From contig DASXVA010000001.1 of assembly GCA_036504515.1 (NCBI GenBank), positions 1 through 64,000 on the forward strand: a stretch of DNA of 64,000 bases, in the 5' to 3' direction. The number at the start of each line of letters is the position of its first letter. Within the stretch, counting starts at the first letter, position 1. This document shows, piece by piece, positions 8,283-17,123 of this stretch. This stretch comes from AWTP1-18 sp036504515. Lineage in GTDB: Bacteria; Pseudomonadota; Gammaproteobacteria; Burkholderiales; Rhodocyclaceae. Both the position numbers and the translations under genes were made by a program. The notes below the pieces were generated by a model that did no database searches, was not told where the DNA came from, and saw only the letters and a program-made list of their open reading frames with translations.

Positions 8283-8903
8283 TTAGAGGTGGTACGCAGT
8301 CCCGGTCATGACCTTGGACATGGCCCTCATGGCCAGCTTGACCGGCAGTGGTAATTCCCTCGCGCCGAGGGCTATCGCAGTCTCGGCATGGGCAATTTCG
8401 TCATCCTTCATCCGCGAGACGACTTCCCGCGAACGGACATCCTGAGCAGGCAGAGACGATAGATGGCTGTCCAGATGACCCTCAACCTGCCGCTCAGTTT
8501 CGGCCAAAAAACCCAGGTTCCAGTCATCGCCCAGAATTCCCGCCGTAACGCCAATGGCCAGTGAGCTGGCATACCAAAACGGGTTGAGCACGCTCTTGCG
8601 ACCGCCCAGTTCCTCAATCCGCTTTTCGGTCCAGTTGAGATGCTCGGTTTCCTGCCAGGCCGCGTGCTCCATGGTGGCCCGAGTCTCGGGATTCCGCGAA
8701 GTCAGGGCTTGCCCTTGATACAGGGCCTGCGCACAAATCTCGCCACAATGATTGATGCGCATCAGCGCGGCAGCATGCCGCTTTTCACTTTCACTCAAAT
8801 CAGCCTCGGGCAAATGCTCGCCAGGACGCATCCTGGTCGTCGGCGCTGCAGCAAAAACCGCCCTAAGGGCCTTGTCAAATTCGACGATTACTCGATCCAT
8901 CAT
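8283..8903 (-). CDS. coq7: ubiquinone biosynthesis hydroxylase Coq7
   Basis: Di-iron monooxygenase that adds the last ring hydroxyl in ubiquinone synthesis. The iron ligands of the ferritin-like fold are visible as two E...ExxH sets: HCGEICAQAL, then QETEHLNW, and later DDEIAHAE. Length of 206 residues is normal. Two consecutive ATG codons open the gene. It lies 11 bp after the CNP1-like gene on the same strand, as part of a leftward rppH-CNP1-coq7 run. Confidence 0.93.
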   Translation of the reverse strand: MMDRVIVEFDKALRAVFAAAPTTRMRPGEHLPEADLSESEKRHAAALMRINHCGEICAQALYQGQALTSRNPETRATMEHAAWQETEHLNWTEKRIEELGGRKSVLNPFWYASSLAIGVTAGILGDDWNLGFLAETERQVEGHLDSHLSSLPAQDVRSREVVSRMKDDEIAHAETAIALGARELPLPVKLAMRAMSKVMTGTAYHL

Positions 8904-8914
8904 GGCAATCTCGT

Positions 8915-9448
8915 TCAGCGGGCAGGGCCACGTTTGAGTACTGCCACACCTTCAGCCTGATTCCGAATAATGCCCTGAGTACAGAAGTACTCCATCCGCA
9001 AGGCTGCATGGTGGCGATTGACGAGCTTATTTTCAATGGGCTTCCAGTCAAGATTGCGGGGACGGACCCAGGTCCCGTCATTGTGCCCAAGCCCATAAGT
9101 CTTCACTGCCCCCGTATCGCAACGAATCCCCTCATAGGTCACGTTGGTTGCGCCGCCAGAAGTACGAATCACCAAGGTGTAGCGAACAACGCCGTCCTCT
9201 CCTGGCTCGATGGAAGTCTTGTCGATGAAAAAACGATTGCTGACATTTGGGCCAACGTAGAACTCAAGAAGGTTCTCTTCCTTGGGATAAGGAGGCAGCT
9301 GCACAGCCTTTTCCGCCCAAGGGGCATCGTCAGGAATATCGCTACTCCAGATTTTCGGGTCGCCGGAAATGCTTGTCTGCTGGGCAAGCGCACTGCCAGT
9401 CATCGTCACCGCGAACAGAAGAGTGCAAAAACGAAGGAAAGTTTTCAT
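8915..9448 (-). CDS. CNP1-like family secreted protein
   Basis: A 177-residue protein of unknown role. A signal peptide is clear (about residues 1-22, with cleavage after ALAQ), so it is exported to the periplasm. The body resembles the CNP1-like domain (PF08750), named for a cryptic neisserial protein, with two cysteines (GIRCDTG and YFCTQG) that could form a disulfide. Its start overlaps the rppH stop by 4 bases, indicating translational coupling. The same order is familiar from other betaproteobacteria. Confidence 0.82.
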   Translation of the reverse strand: MKTFLRFCTLLFAVTMTGSALAQQTSISGDPKIWSSDIPDDAPWAEKAVQLPPYPKEENLLEFYVGPNVSNRFFIDKTSIEPGEDGVVRYTLVIRTSGGATNVTYEGIRCDTGAVKTYGLGHNDGTWVRPRNLDWKPIENKLVNRHHAALRMEYFCTQGIIRNQAEGVAVLKRGPAR

Positions 9449-10011
9449 TGCTGTTGCTGTACCTGCTGCTCATCCTCAAGATTGAGGCTGGTGGTAACCA
9501 TCAACTCTGGCGCCCAGCGAGGAATACGTTCTGCCGGATCGATAAAGACGTGCCGGGACAATTCGGTCAAGGCGGACACATAAACTTGCCGCTTGAACTC
9601 AATGACGGCTTCCAAAGGGATCCAGAAATCATTCCAGCGCCAAGCGTCGAATTCCGGCTGTTCCGTCGCCCGCAAATCAACGTCAGCATCCTTTCCCACC
9701 AAACGAAGCAGGAACCAGATCTGCTTCTGGCCTTTATAAGTACTGCGCCATTCGCGACGAATCCATTGTTTCGGCACTTCGTAGCGCAGCCAATCCCTTG
9801 TACGGCCCAGGATACGGACATGTTCCGGCTTGAGCCCGATTTCCTCGTGCAGCTCGCGATACATGGCCTGCTCGGGCGACTCGCCCTTTTTAATGCCCCC
9901 CTGAGGGAACTGCCATGAATGCTCGCGAATGCGCTTGCCCCAGAAAACCTGATTGTGGCTGTTGGTCAGAACGATGCCGACATTCGGGCGAAAACCTTCC
10001 CGGTCGAGCAT
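9445..10011 (-). CDS. rppH: RNA pyrophosphohydrolase RppH
   Basis: Removes pyrophosphate from the 5' end of mRNAs and so starts RNase E-dependent decay. The Nudix box is complete: GGIKKGESPEQAMYRELHEE. The N-terminus DREGFRPNVGIVL is typical. The glutamine-rich C-terminal tail (EDEQQVQQQQ) is low complexity. It is divergent from proS, with 115 bp between starts. Confidence 0.95.
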   Translation of the reverse strand: MLDREGFRPNVGIVLTNSHNQVFWGKRIREHSWQFPQGGIKKGESPEQAMYRELHEEIGLKPEHVRILGRTRDWLRYEVPKQWIRREWRSTYKGQKQIWFLLRLVGKDADVDLRATEQPEFDAWRWNDFWIPLEAVIEFKRQVYVSALTELSRHVFIDPAERIPRWAPELMVTTSLNLEDEQQVQQQQ

Positions 10012-10126
10012 GATGAAACCTTTGAATGTTGAATTGGGTTCAATTCTTTCATAAACGCCCAGACGGGGAAAGCAGCGCGGCTTCGGTAAAATCTGCCCTC
10101 TTCTGAATTAACCACCGGATTCCGCC

Positions 10127-11839
10127 ATGCGCGCCACACAGTTTTTCATTTCCACCCTGAAAGAAGCCCCCTCCGACGCCGAAATCGTCTCCCACAAGCT
10201 GATGATGCGGGCGGGCCTGATCCGCCGCTTGGCCGGTGGCATCTACACCTGGACTCCCCTGGGCTTGCGTGTGCTGCGCAAGGTGGAAGGCATCGTACGG
10301 GAAGAAATGAACCGGGCCGGCGCCCTGGAAATGCTCATGCCAGCAGTCCAACCCTTTGAGTTATGGGAGGAATCCGGCCGAGGCCCCAAATACGGCCCCG
10401 AACTGCTGCGCTTCAAGGATCGCCACCAGCGGGATTTCGTCATTGGCCCCACCCACGAAGAGGTCATTACCGATTTCGTTCGCAAAGAAGTGCGTAGCTA
10501 TCGTCAATTGCCCCGTCACTTCTATCAAATCCAGTCCAAATTTCGCGACGAAATCCGCCCCCGTTTCGGCGTCATGCGCGGTCGCGAGTTCCTGATGAAA
10601 GACGGCTATTCCTTCCACACCAGCTACGCCGATCTGGAACGGGAATACCGCAACATGTACGACACCTACCATCGCATCTTCAACCGTCTAGGCTTGCTCT
10701 TCCGCGCGGTAGCGGCGGACACCGGCTCCATCGGCGGCACCGGTTCCCATGAATTCCACGTTATCGCGGAAACCGGTGAAGACGATATCGCCTACAACCC
10801 CGATTCCGACTACGCCGCCAATGTGGAACTGGCAGAAGCCTTGGCGCCTGCCGCAGTGCGAGCTGCCAGCAGCCAAGCCATGGAAAAGAAAGCGACTCCG
10901 GGCAAAACAAAATGTGAGGACGTGGCGGCATTCCTCAACATTCCCGTCACTCAAATGGTCAAGGCTGTCGCCGTCATGGCTGGTGAAGAGAATCCCCAAT
11001 TCGTCCTGCTGCTGCTGCGCGGCGACCATGATCTCAACGAAATCAAAGCGGCCAAGATCATTGGAGAATTCCGCTTCGCCAAGGACGATGAAATCATCGA
11101 GGCCCTCGGTTGCAAGCCCGGCTACATCGGCCCTGTTGCCATAGCGGAAAAAATCAAAGTTGTGGCCGACCGCACTGTGGCCGCCATGAGCGATTTCACC
11201 TGTGGCGCCAACGAAGAAGGCTTCCACATCAGCGGGGTCAATTTCGTTCGTGACTTGCCTGAGCCTGAAGTAGCAGACATCCGCAACGTGGTGGCTGGTG
11301 ACCCTTCTCCCGATGGCAAAGGCACACTCGCCATTTGTCGCGGCATCGAAGTTGGCCACATCTTCCAGCTCCGGACCAAATACGCCGAAGCCCTGAAGTG
11401 CACCTTCCTTGATGAGCAAGGTAAGGATCAGGTCATGGAAATGGGCTGTTACGGCATCGGCGTATCCCGTATCGTCGGCGCTGCCATTGAGCAGAACCAC
11501 GACGACAAGGGCATCATCTTCCCCGCTGCCATTGCGCCTTTCAGCATGGTGATCGTACCCATGGGTTACGGCAAGTCCGAAGCCGTGCGCGAGGCTGCCG
11601 ACACATTGCTGGCAGACCTGCTGGCCGCCGGTGTGGACACGCTACTGGATGACCGCGACGAGCGTCCCGGCTCCATGTTTGCCGACTGGGAACTGATCGG
11701 CACCCCTCATCGCATTGTGGTCGGCGAGCGCGGCTTGAAGGAAGGCCAACTGGAATACAAGGGCCGCCGCGATGCTGAGCCGACCATGATTGCCAAGGAT
11801 GGCGTCGTGGAGTTCTTGCGCCAGAAACTGTGCAACTGA
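10127..11839 (+). CDS. proS: prolyl-tRNA synthetase, bacterial type with editing domain
   Basis: A 570-residue class II synthetase. Class II motifs are visible: motif 2 around FRDEIRPRFGVMRGREFLMKD and motif 3 in CYGIGVSR. An INS (YbaK-like) editing domain that removes Ala-tRNA-Pro occupies about residues 230-390. A TAAAAT -10 box lies about 35 bp before the ATG. The last 10 bases overlap the GTG start of the lytic transglycosylase. Confidence 0.96.
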   Translation: MRATQFFISTLKEAPSDAEIVSHKLMMRAGLIRRLAGGIYTWTPLGLRVLRKVEGIVREEMNRAGALEMLMPAVQPFELWEESGRGPKYGPELLRFKDRHQRDFVIGPTHEEVITDFVRKEVRSYRQLPRHFYQIQSKFRDEIRPRFGVMRGREFLMKDGYSFHTSYADLEREYRNMYDTYHRIFNRLGLLFRAVAADTGSIGGTGSHEFHVIAETGEDDIAYNPDSDYAANVELAEALAPAAVRAASSQAMEKKATPGKTKCEDVAAFLNIPVTQMVKAVAVMAGEENPQFVLLLLRGDHDLNEIKAAKIIGEFRFAKDDEIIEALGCKPGYIGPVAIAEKIKVVADRTVAAMSDFTCGANEEGFHISGVNFVRDLPEPEVADIRNVVAGDPSPDGKGTLAICRGIEVGHIFQLRTKYAEALKCTFLDEQGKDQVMEMGCYGIGVSRIVGAAIEQNHDDKGIIFPAAIAPFSMVIVPMGYGKSEAVREAADTLLADLLAAGVDTLLDDRDERPGSMFADWELIGTPHRIVVGERGLKEGQLEYKGRRDAEPTMIAKDGVVEFLRQKLCN

Positions 11840-12444
11840 TCAGATATTTCATTGCACTACTGCTCCTGACCTGGGCTCTATTTGCCCAGGCAGGAGCGCA
11901 GAAATATGAACCTTTAGCAGCCAGCGTTCAGGCGGCTCTGTCCCGCATCATTGCGGACCAAAAGCCCCCCAATAGCTCCTTCAAAAGCCCCATGGATGCG
12001 GTGGATTGGCTTTCGGAAATGTCCCGCCGCCTGGAAAAACGGCTGCCCGAGCAAGAGTACCGACTGGACTTCCTCCGCTCCGTTCATTACGAAGCCACCC
12101 GAGCGGGTCTCGATCCGCAACTGGTATTGGGGCTGGTACAGGTGGAAAGCGGCTTCCGCAAATACGCAGTTTCCGGTGCCGGTGCCCGGGGCTATATGCA
12201 GGTGATGCCCTTCTGGGTCAAGCTCATCGGCCGCCCCGACGACAGCCTGTTCGAGATGCGAACTAATCTGCGCTATGGCTGCACCATCCTGCGCCACTAT
12301 CTGGACATTGAGAACGGTGACATTTTCCGCGCCCTGGGTCGCTACAACGGCAGCCTGGGGCAGGCCGAATACCCGAATATGGTGCGTGGAGCCTGGGAGA
12401 AAAACTGGTCCTGGGGACCAAGGGTCATTGAGCCGCGCCGCTGA
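11830..12444 (+). CDS. soluble lytic murein transglycosylase-like protein (SLT domain)
   Basis: A 204-residue exported enzyme that would cleave peptidoglycan glycan strands. A signal peptide (MQLIRYFIALLLLTWALFAQ) is followed by the SLT fold: the catalytic glutamate lies in VQVESGFRKYAVSGAG, then RGYMQVMPFW and the LRYGCTILRHYL helix, and the GRYNGSLG motif. The start is GTG at 11830, inside the end of proS. Specific enzyme type is not decidable. Confidence 0.9.
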   Translation: MQLIRYFIALLLLTWALFAQAGAQKYEPLAASVQAALSRIIADQKPPNSSFKSPMDAVDWLSEMSRRLEKRLPEQEYRLDFLRSVHYEATRAGLDPQLVLGLVQVESGFRKYAVSGAGARGYMQVMPFWVKLIGRPDDSLFEMRTNLRYGCTILRHYLDIENGDIFRALGRYNGSLGQAEYPNMVRGAWEKNWSWGPRVIEPRR

Positions 12445-12456
12445 GCACCTGGGAAA

Positions 12457-13341
12457 TCAGACCAGTAACTGGGGCTGCTCAACCATCTTCTGATAAATCA
12501 TGCTTTGCAGGATCAGCTGATCGTTGGGCTCCAGCTTTTCGAACTGAACGCCGTGGAGCATCACTCCCACTTTACCCTCCTCGGCGAACACGCTGCGTAC
12601 TACGGCATTCACCGTCAGCAAGGCATCCACATCGTGCAGATTCACGCGGAAGGCAAGGCGAAGACGACCACCTTTTTCAGTCAGAGCCTGCTTGGCCTGA
12701 ATCAACGTACCATCGGCGCTGATGTTGAGGAGAATGGCAGAGAAACGCTCCTGTTCCAGTGGGGTATTGCCCTCCGGCGGCAGGGGTGACACGGTCGTGA
12801 TCAGGCGCATTCTGATGCGGGGTGACTTGCGGATGACCGCCCCCTGGATTTCCGTCGGGAAGGTCAGGTGAAGATAATCCAAGGGGATCTTGATCCCCCG
12901 CATCACATCGGTATTGAAGGCAAAAGCGTTCTGGTTGGTGAACATGCGAACCACCACTTTGTCGCCATCGCGAAAAGGGACGCGTAACCCGCCAACCGTC
13001 GGGGTAGAAACCAGAAGGCTGAAGTTATCCACCCAGCCAATCACTTTGGCGGTGTGCCGGTCGGTACTCACCGTGGCCGGCGGCTCAATCTGCAAACGAT
13101 CCCCCACCCGAAGACGCATATCGCTGAAGCTGTAGACCTTCTGCTCGGTCGGCTCAAGGGGTAGCACCACACCTTCTTCAGTGTCGCGCATCGGCCCCAG
13201 TGCTAACAACGCGTCAATATCGTCCAGCGATTCAAGCTTGGTGCCGGCTTCCAGCAGTATGTTGCCGTCGCGGTCATACAGCATCCAGTGCAGAGGAACA
13301 TCCAGCTCAAGTTCGTGACGATCAACAGGAATCAGATTCAT
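12457..13341 (-). CDS. YcgR-like flagellar brake protein (PilZ)
   Basis: Probable c-di-GMP receptor acting at the flagellar motor. The N-terminal part (about 70-165) resembles the YcgR domain (LRVGDRLQIEPP, NAFAFNTDVMRGIKIPL). The C-terminal PilZ domain (about 170-290) shows the RKSPRIRMR c-di-GMP-binding arginines and the NISADGTLI (N/DxSxxG) motif. It is convergent with the lytic transglycosylase and lies upstream of ffh on the opposite side. Three diguanylate cyclase or GGDEF genes occur in the same window. Confidence 0.85.
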   Translation of the reverse strand: MNLIPVDRHELELDVPLHWMLYDRDGNILLEAGTKLESLDDIDALLALGPMRDTEEGVVLPLEPTEQKVYSFSDMRLRVGDRLQIEPPATVSTDRHTAKVIGWVDNFSLLVSTPTVGGLRVPFRDGDKVVVRMFTNQNAFAFNTDVMRGIKIPLDYLHLTFPTEIQGAVIRKSPRIRMRLITTVSPLPPEGNTPLEQERFSAILLNISADGTLIQAKQALTEKGGRLRLAFRVNLHDVDALLTVNAVVRSVFAEEGKVGVMLHGVQFEKLEPNDQLILQSMIYQKMVEQPQLLV

Positions 13342-13420
13342 GGTCTATCCACTGGTTTCAGGCATCGAGTGCACCGGCAGAGCGCCGGACATCTGCTACT
13401 TATAAGCTAAAAATCAATAT

Positions 13421-14776
13421 CTAGCGCATTCCCGGCATCATGCCCTTCAGGCCGCGCATCATCTTTGTCATACCGCCCTTGGAAAACTGCTTCATGACCT
13501 TCTGGGTCTGCTCAAACTGGTTCAGCAGGCGGTTCACTTCCTGCACCTGAACCCCAGCCCCTGTGGCAATGCGGCGCTTACGGTTGGCCTTGATCAACTC
13601 TGGCTTGCTGCGTTCCAAGGGAGTCATGGAATTGATGATGCCTTCCAGACGGCGCACCGCCTTGTCCTCCACAGCCCCCCCTGCCTGCTGGGCCAGGGCG
13701 CCAAACTGGGCCGGCAACTTGTCCATCAGGCTGGAAAGGCCACCCATCTTGCGCATCTGGGAAATCTGATCCTTGAAATCGTTGAGATCGAAGCCCTTGC
13801 CGGACTTCATCTTTTGTACAAACTCTTTGGCCTTGTCCTGATCGACGTTGCGCTGGGCTTCTTCCACCAGCCCCATGATGTCGCCCATGCCCAGGATGCG
13901 GGCGGCCATCCGCTCGGGATGGAATTCTTCAAGGCCGTTGAGTTTTTCGCCGACACCCGCAAACTTGAGAGGTTTGCCGGTCACATGGCGCACCGACAGA
14001 GCGGCACCACCGCGGGAATCACCGTCCAGCTTGGTCAGGATAATGCCTGTCAGGGGCAGGGCTTCATTGAAGGCCTTGGCCGTGTTGACCGCATCCTGAC
14101 CCAGCATGGCATCCACCACGAACAGACATTCAATCGGATTGAGCTGAGCATGGAGCTGCTTGATTTCAGCCATCATGGCTTCATCAATGGCAAGGCGACC
14201 GGCGGTATCGACGAAAAGGACGTCGTAGTAATGGCGCTTGGCCCAATCCAGGGCAGCGGCAGCAATATCAGCAGGCTTCTGGCCGGGCTCAGAAGGGAAG
14301 AAATCGATGCCGGCCTGTTCGGAGACAGTCTTTAGCTGTTCAATAGCAGCAGGGCGATAAACGTCGCAACTGACCGTCAGTACTTTTTTCTTTTGCCGTT
14401 CCTTGAGCCACTTGCCCAGCTTGGCCGTGGTGGTGGTTTTCCCCGCCCCCTGCAAACCGGACATGAGGATGATGGCGGGAGGCTGGCTGGCAAGGTTGAG
14501 GCCGACGGCAGCACCGCCCATCAGCTCGGTCAGTTCCTTGTGTACCACCCCGACCAGCGCCTGACCTGGAGAAAGGGAGGCAATGACCTCCTGCCCGATA
14601 GCTTTTTCCTTGACCTTGGCAATGAAGTCCTTGACCACAGGCAAGGCCACATCGGCCTCCAGCAGCGCCATGCGTACCTCACGCAGCATGTCGGCGATAT
14701 TGTCTTCGGTCAGGCGGGCCTGGCCGCGCATGGTCTTGACGACCTTGGCGAGACGTTGGGTCAGGTTATCGAGCAT
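13421..14776 (-). CDS. ffh: signal recognition particle protein Ffh
   Basis: SRP GTPase that binds signal peptides and 4.5S RNA. N and G domains: SGLQGAGKTTTTAKLG (G1), DTAGRLAIDE, TKLDGDSRGG. The methionine-rich M domain fills the C-terminus, ending KGGMTKMMRGLKGMMPGM. The start at 14776 (MLDNLTQRLAKV) fits the family; nine upstream codons are open but not conserved. It is divergent from ypjD. Confidence 0.96.
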   Translation of the reverse strand: MLDNLTQRLAKVVKTMRGQARLTEDNIADMLREVRMALLEADVALPVVKDFIAKVKEKAIGQEVIASLSPGQALVGVVHKELTELMGGAAVGLNLASQPPAIILMSGLQGAGKTTTTAKLGKWLKERQKKKVLTVSCDVYRPAAIEQLKTVSEQAGIDFFPSEPGQKPADIAAAALDWAKRHYYDVLFVDTAGRLAIDEAMMAEIKQLHAQLNPIECLFVVDAMLGQDAVNTAKAFNEALPLTGIILTKLDGDSRGGAALSVRHVTGKPLKFAGVGEKLNGLEEFHPERMAARILGMGDIMGLVEEAQRNVDQDKAKEFVQKMKSGKGFDLNDFKDQISQMRKMGGLSSLMDKLPAQFGALAQQAGGAVEDKAVRRLEGIINSMTPLERSKPELIKANRKRRIATGAGVQVQEVNRLLNQFEQTQKVMKQFSKGGMTKMMRGLKGMMPGMR

Positions 14777-14842
14777 GGATAAATCCGGGAAAGCGTTGGG
14801 CAAGACGCCAGCCAGACAACCGGCTTGCGTTAGACTTGCGGG

Positions 14843-15673
14843 ATGCCTGCAATTTTACTGCATCTGATCCCCGCCGCCCTTTATGCCGGCCTGGCCATCT
14901 GGTTATGGCGTTGCCGCTGGCAAGGCGCCGCCTTGGCCCGTCCAATCCCGATCATTCATCCGGCGGAACGGGTGGGGCTGCTGATCGCCCTGCTGTTCCA
15001 TGCCGTCAGCCTGCGGGAGGGTATTTTCCCGGCCGGCGTCATGCACTTCGGCTTTGCCACCGCCCTGTCGGCCATGCTCTGGCTGGCCCTGTCCCTGTAC
15101 TGGGTGGAAAGTTTCTATATCCGCATCGATGGTCTGCCCTTGCTCGGCTTGCCTGCAGCGGCTATTTGCGTTCTGCTGCCGTCTCTGGTGCCGGAAGAGC
15201 ATGTCATTGCCAACGCGGCCAATCCCGCCTTCCGGGTGCATTTTTTAATGGCCATGCTGGCCTACAGCCTGTTCACCATTGCTGCCTTGCATGCCCTGCT
15301 GATGACAGCCCTCGAAAAAAATCTCCATCGCGGCCAGCTATCCCCCCTGCTTGCCAGCCTCCCTCCCTTGATGACCATGGAACGGCTGCTCTTCCGCTTG
15401 ATCCATGTCGCCTTCGTCCTGCTAACCCTGACGCTGCTTTCCGGAGTGTTCTTTTCTGAGGACTTGTTCGGCAAGCCCCTGACGGTCAGTCACAAAACGG
15501 TATTTGCCCTGATTTCCTGGCTTACCTTTGGCGCCCTGTTGCTGGGTCGGCATTTACGCGGATGGCGCGGAAAAACCGCCTTGCGTTGGACTTTGGCCGG
15601 CTTTGCCACCCTGTTGCTGGCTTACGTGGGCAGTTACTTCGTGCTGGATGTGTTGTTGCACCGGGCCAGTTGA
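14843..15673 (+). CDS. inner membrane protein of the CcsA/YpjD (HemX-like) family
   Basis: A 276-residue polytopic protein with about eight hydrophobic segments. The central part (RVHFLMAMLAYSLFTIAAL and SGVFF onward, with conserved histidines HVAF, SHKT) matches the cytochrome c assembly/CcsA superfamily, of which YpjD next to ffh is the usual proteobacterial member. The role is unproven. A TAGACT box lies only 6 nt before the ATG and no Shine-Dalgarno is seen, so the mRNA may be leaderless. Confidence 0.85.
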   Translation: MPAILLHLIPAALYAGLAIWLWRCRWQGAALARPIPIIHPAERVGLLIALLFHAVSLREGIFPAGVMHFGFATALSAMLWLALSLYWVESFYIRIDGLPLLGLPAAAICVLLPSLVPEEHVIANAANPAFRVHFLMAMLAYSLFTIAALHALLMTALEKNLHRGQLSPLLASLPPLMTMERLLFRLIHVAFVLLTLTLLSGVFFSEDLFGKPLTVSHKTVFALISWLTFGALLLGRHLRGWRGKTALRWTLAGFATLLLAYVGSYFVLDVLLHRAS

Positions 15674-15754
15674 TCCCCTTACCGGCGGCATGCTCTTGAC
15701 AGGTATCGGGGCCGCCGGAATACTCACCCGCTTCTTCATTCCCCGACCCATCCT

Positions 15755-17065
15755 TTGGAAGACGTTCCCCTCGCGGCCCAGGTCGCCATTCTTGCCGCAC
15801 TCCTGATTTTTTCCGGTTTTTTTGCCATGGCTGAAACAGCCATGATGGCTTGCAATCGCTACCGACTTAGGGCCCAGGCTCAGTCCGGCCATCGTGGCGC
15901 CCAGAAAGTCATGGCCCTGCTGGCCAAGACCGACAAGCTGCTCGGCGTCATCCTGCTTTTCAATACTTTGATCAATGCCGCCATCGCTACCCTTGCTGGC
16001 CTGGTGGTTGTGCAGTTTTTCGGCGAAGAGAAGTGGGTGCTGGGCGTGGGCACTCTGGTCATTTCTTTTTTCATCCTGGTCTTTGCCGAAATCACGCCGA
16101 AAGTCATTGGCGCCGGCATTCCCGACCGGCTGGCGCTGGCCTCCGCTTATGTGTTGGGACCCATCCTCAAGCTTTCCGACCCGGTCATTTCCACCATTAA
16201 TCTGCTGGTTAGCGGCATGCTCCGCTTATTCCGGTTGCGTGGCGGCAACGGTCACGACCCCAAACCTTTAAGTCCCGAGGAACTTCAGGCTATCGTGCTG
16301 GAGTCGTCCAAAGACATCCCGGACAACCATCGGGAAATTCTGCTCAACCTGTTTGATCTGGAACAGATCACGGTGGACGACATCATGATTCCCCGCGGAA
16401 CCATGGAAGCGCTGGATCTGGAAGCGCCGCCGGAAACGATTCGTACCCAGTTAAGTACCAGCTATCACCGCCGTCTGCCGGTTTATGCCGGAGACTTGAA
16501 CAACATGCTGGGCATCCTTTCCCAGCGTCGCCTGTTGTCCCAGGTTATGAACGGCGATGAACTCGATATCGATGTCCTCAAGGAACACCTGGCGGAGCCT
16601 TACTTCATCCCCGCGGGCACGGGCATCTATGCTCAGCTGCAGTTCTTCCAGGAAAACCGCCAGCGCATGGGGCTGGTCGTTGATGAATACGGCGAGATCA
16701 TGGGTTTGGTAACACTGGAAGATATCGTTGAGGAACTGATCGGCAAGTTCACCACCAGCACGCCCGGTAGCTCCCGAGAGCTCGTTTGGGATGAAGACGA
16801 CACGGCCATGGTGGAAGGCAGCCATTCCCTACGGGAAATCAATCGCGACCTGGAACTGGATCTACCCCTGGATGGCCCCAAGACCCTTAATGGCTTGTTA
16901 CTGGAACATTTCGAAGACATTCCGGAATCCGGCATCAGCGTCCGCATTGCCGGCGTCCCCATGGAAATCGTTCAAACCCAAAACCGAGCCGTGAAGTTTG
17001 TCCGTATCCATCGACCAGTGCCCACTCAGGCGCCGATACCATCTGTTACCATCCCCGAATCATAG
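15755..17065 (+). CDS. HlyC/CorC family transporter (CNNM/DUF21-CBS protein)
   Basis: A 436-residue membrane protein with three domains: DUF21 transmembrane part (about 1-190), a CBS pair (about 205-330, MIPRGTMEALD and DEYGEIMGLVTLEDIVEELI), and a C-terminal CorC_HlyC domain (about 345-425). Relatives are linked to magnesium/cobalt efflux or tolerance. The start is TTG at 15755, which alone gives the conserved N-terminus (MEDVPLAAQVAIL); no good Shine-Dalgarno is visible. It stands next to pilC, but no functional link is apparent. Confidence 0.88.
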   Translation: MEDVPLAAQVAILAALLIFSGFFAMAETAMMACNRYRLRAQAQSGHRGAQKVMALLAKTDKLLGVILLFNTLINAAIATLAGLVVVQFFGEEKWVLGVGTLVISFFILVFAEITPKVIGAGIPDRLALASAYVLGPILKLSDPVISTINLLVSGMLRLFRLRGGNGHDPKPLSPEELQAIVLESSKDIPDNHREILLNLFDLEQITVDDIMIPRGTMEALDLEAPPETIRTQLSTSYHRRLPVYAGDLNNMLGILSQRRLLSQVMNGDELDIDVLKEHLAEPYFIPAGTGIYAQLQFFQENRQRMGLVVDEYGEIMGLVTLEDIVEELIGKFTTSTPGSSRELVWDEDDTAMVEGSHSLREINRDLELDLPLDGPKTLNGLLLEHFEDIPESGISVRIAGVPMEIVQTQNRAVKFVRIHRPVPTQAPIPSVTIPES

Positions 17066-17123
17066 ACTTCCACCCTGTCAACGCTGTGTCTGACGGGGTC
17101 ATTGACCGGAATGGAATGCTGTC

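Noticed and set aside
10688..11500. Long open frame opposite proS (270 codons)
   Set aside because: It lies fully inside proS in the antisense direction, has no recognisable domain or ribosome site, and arises from GC-rich codon use.
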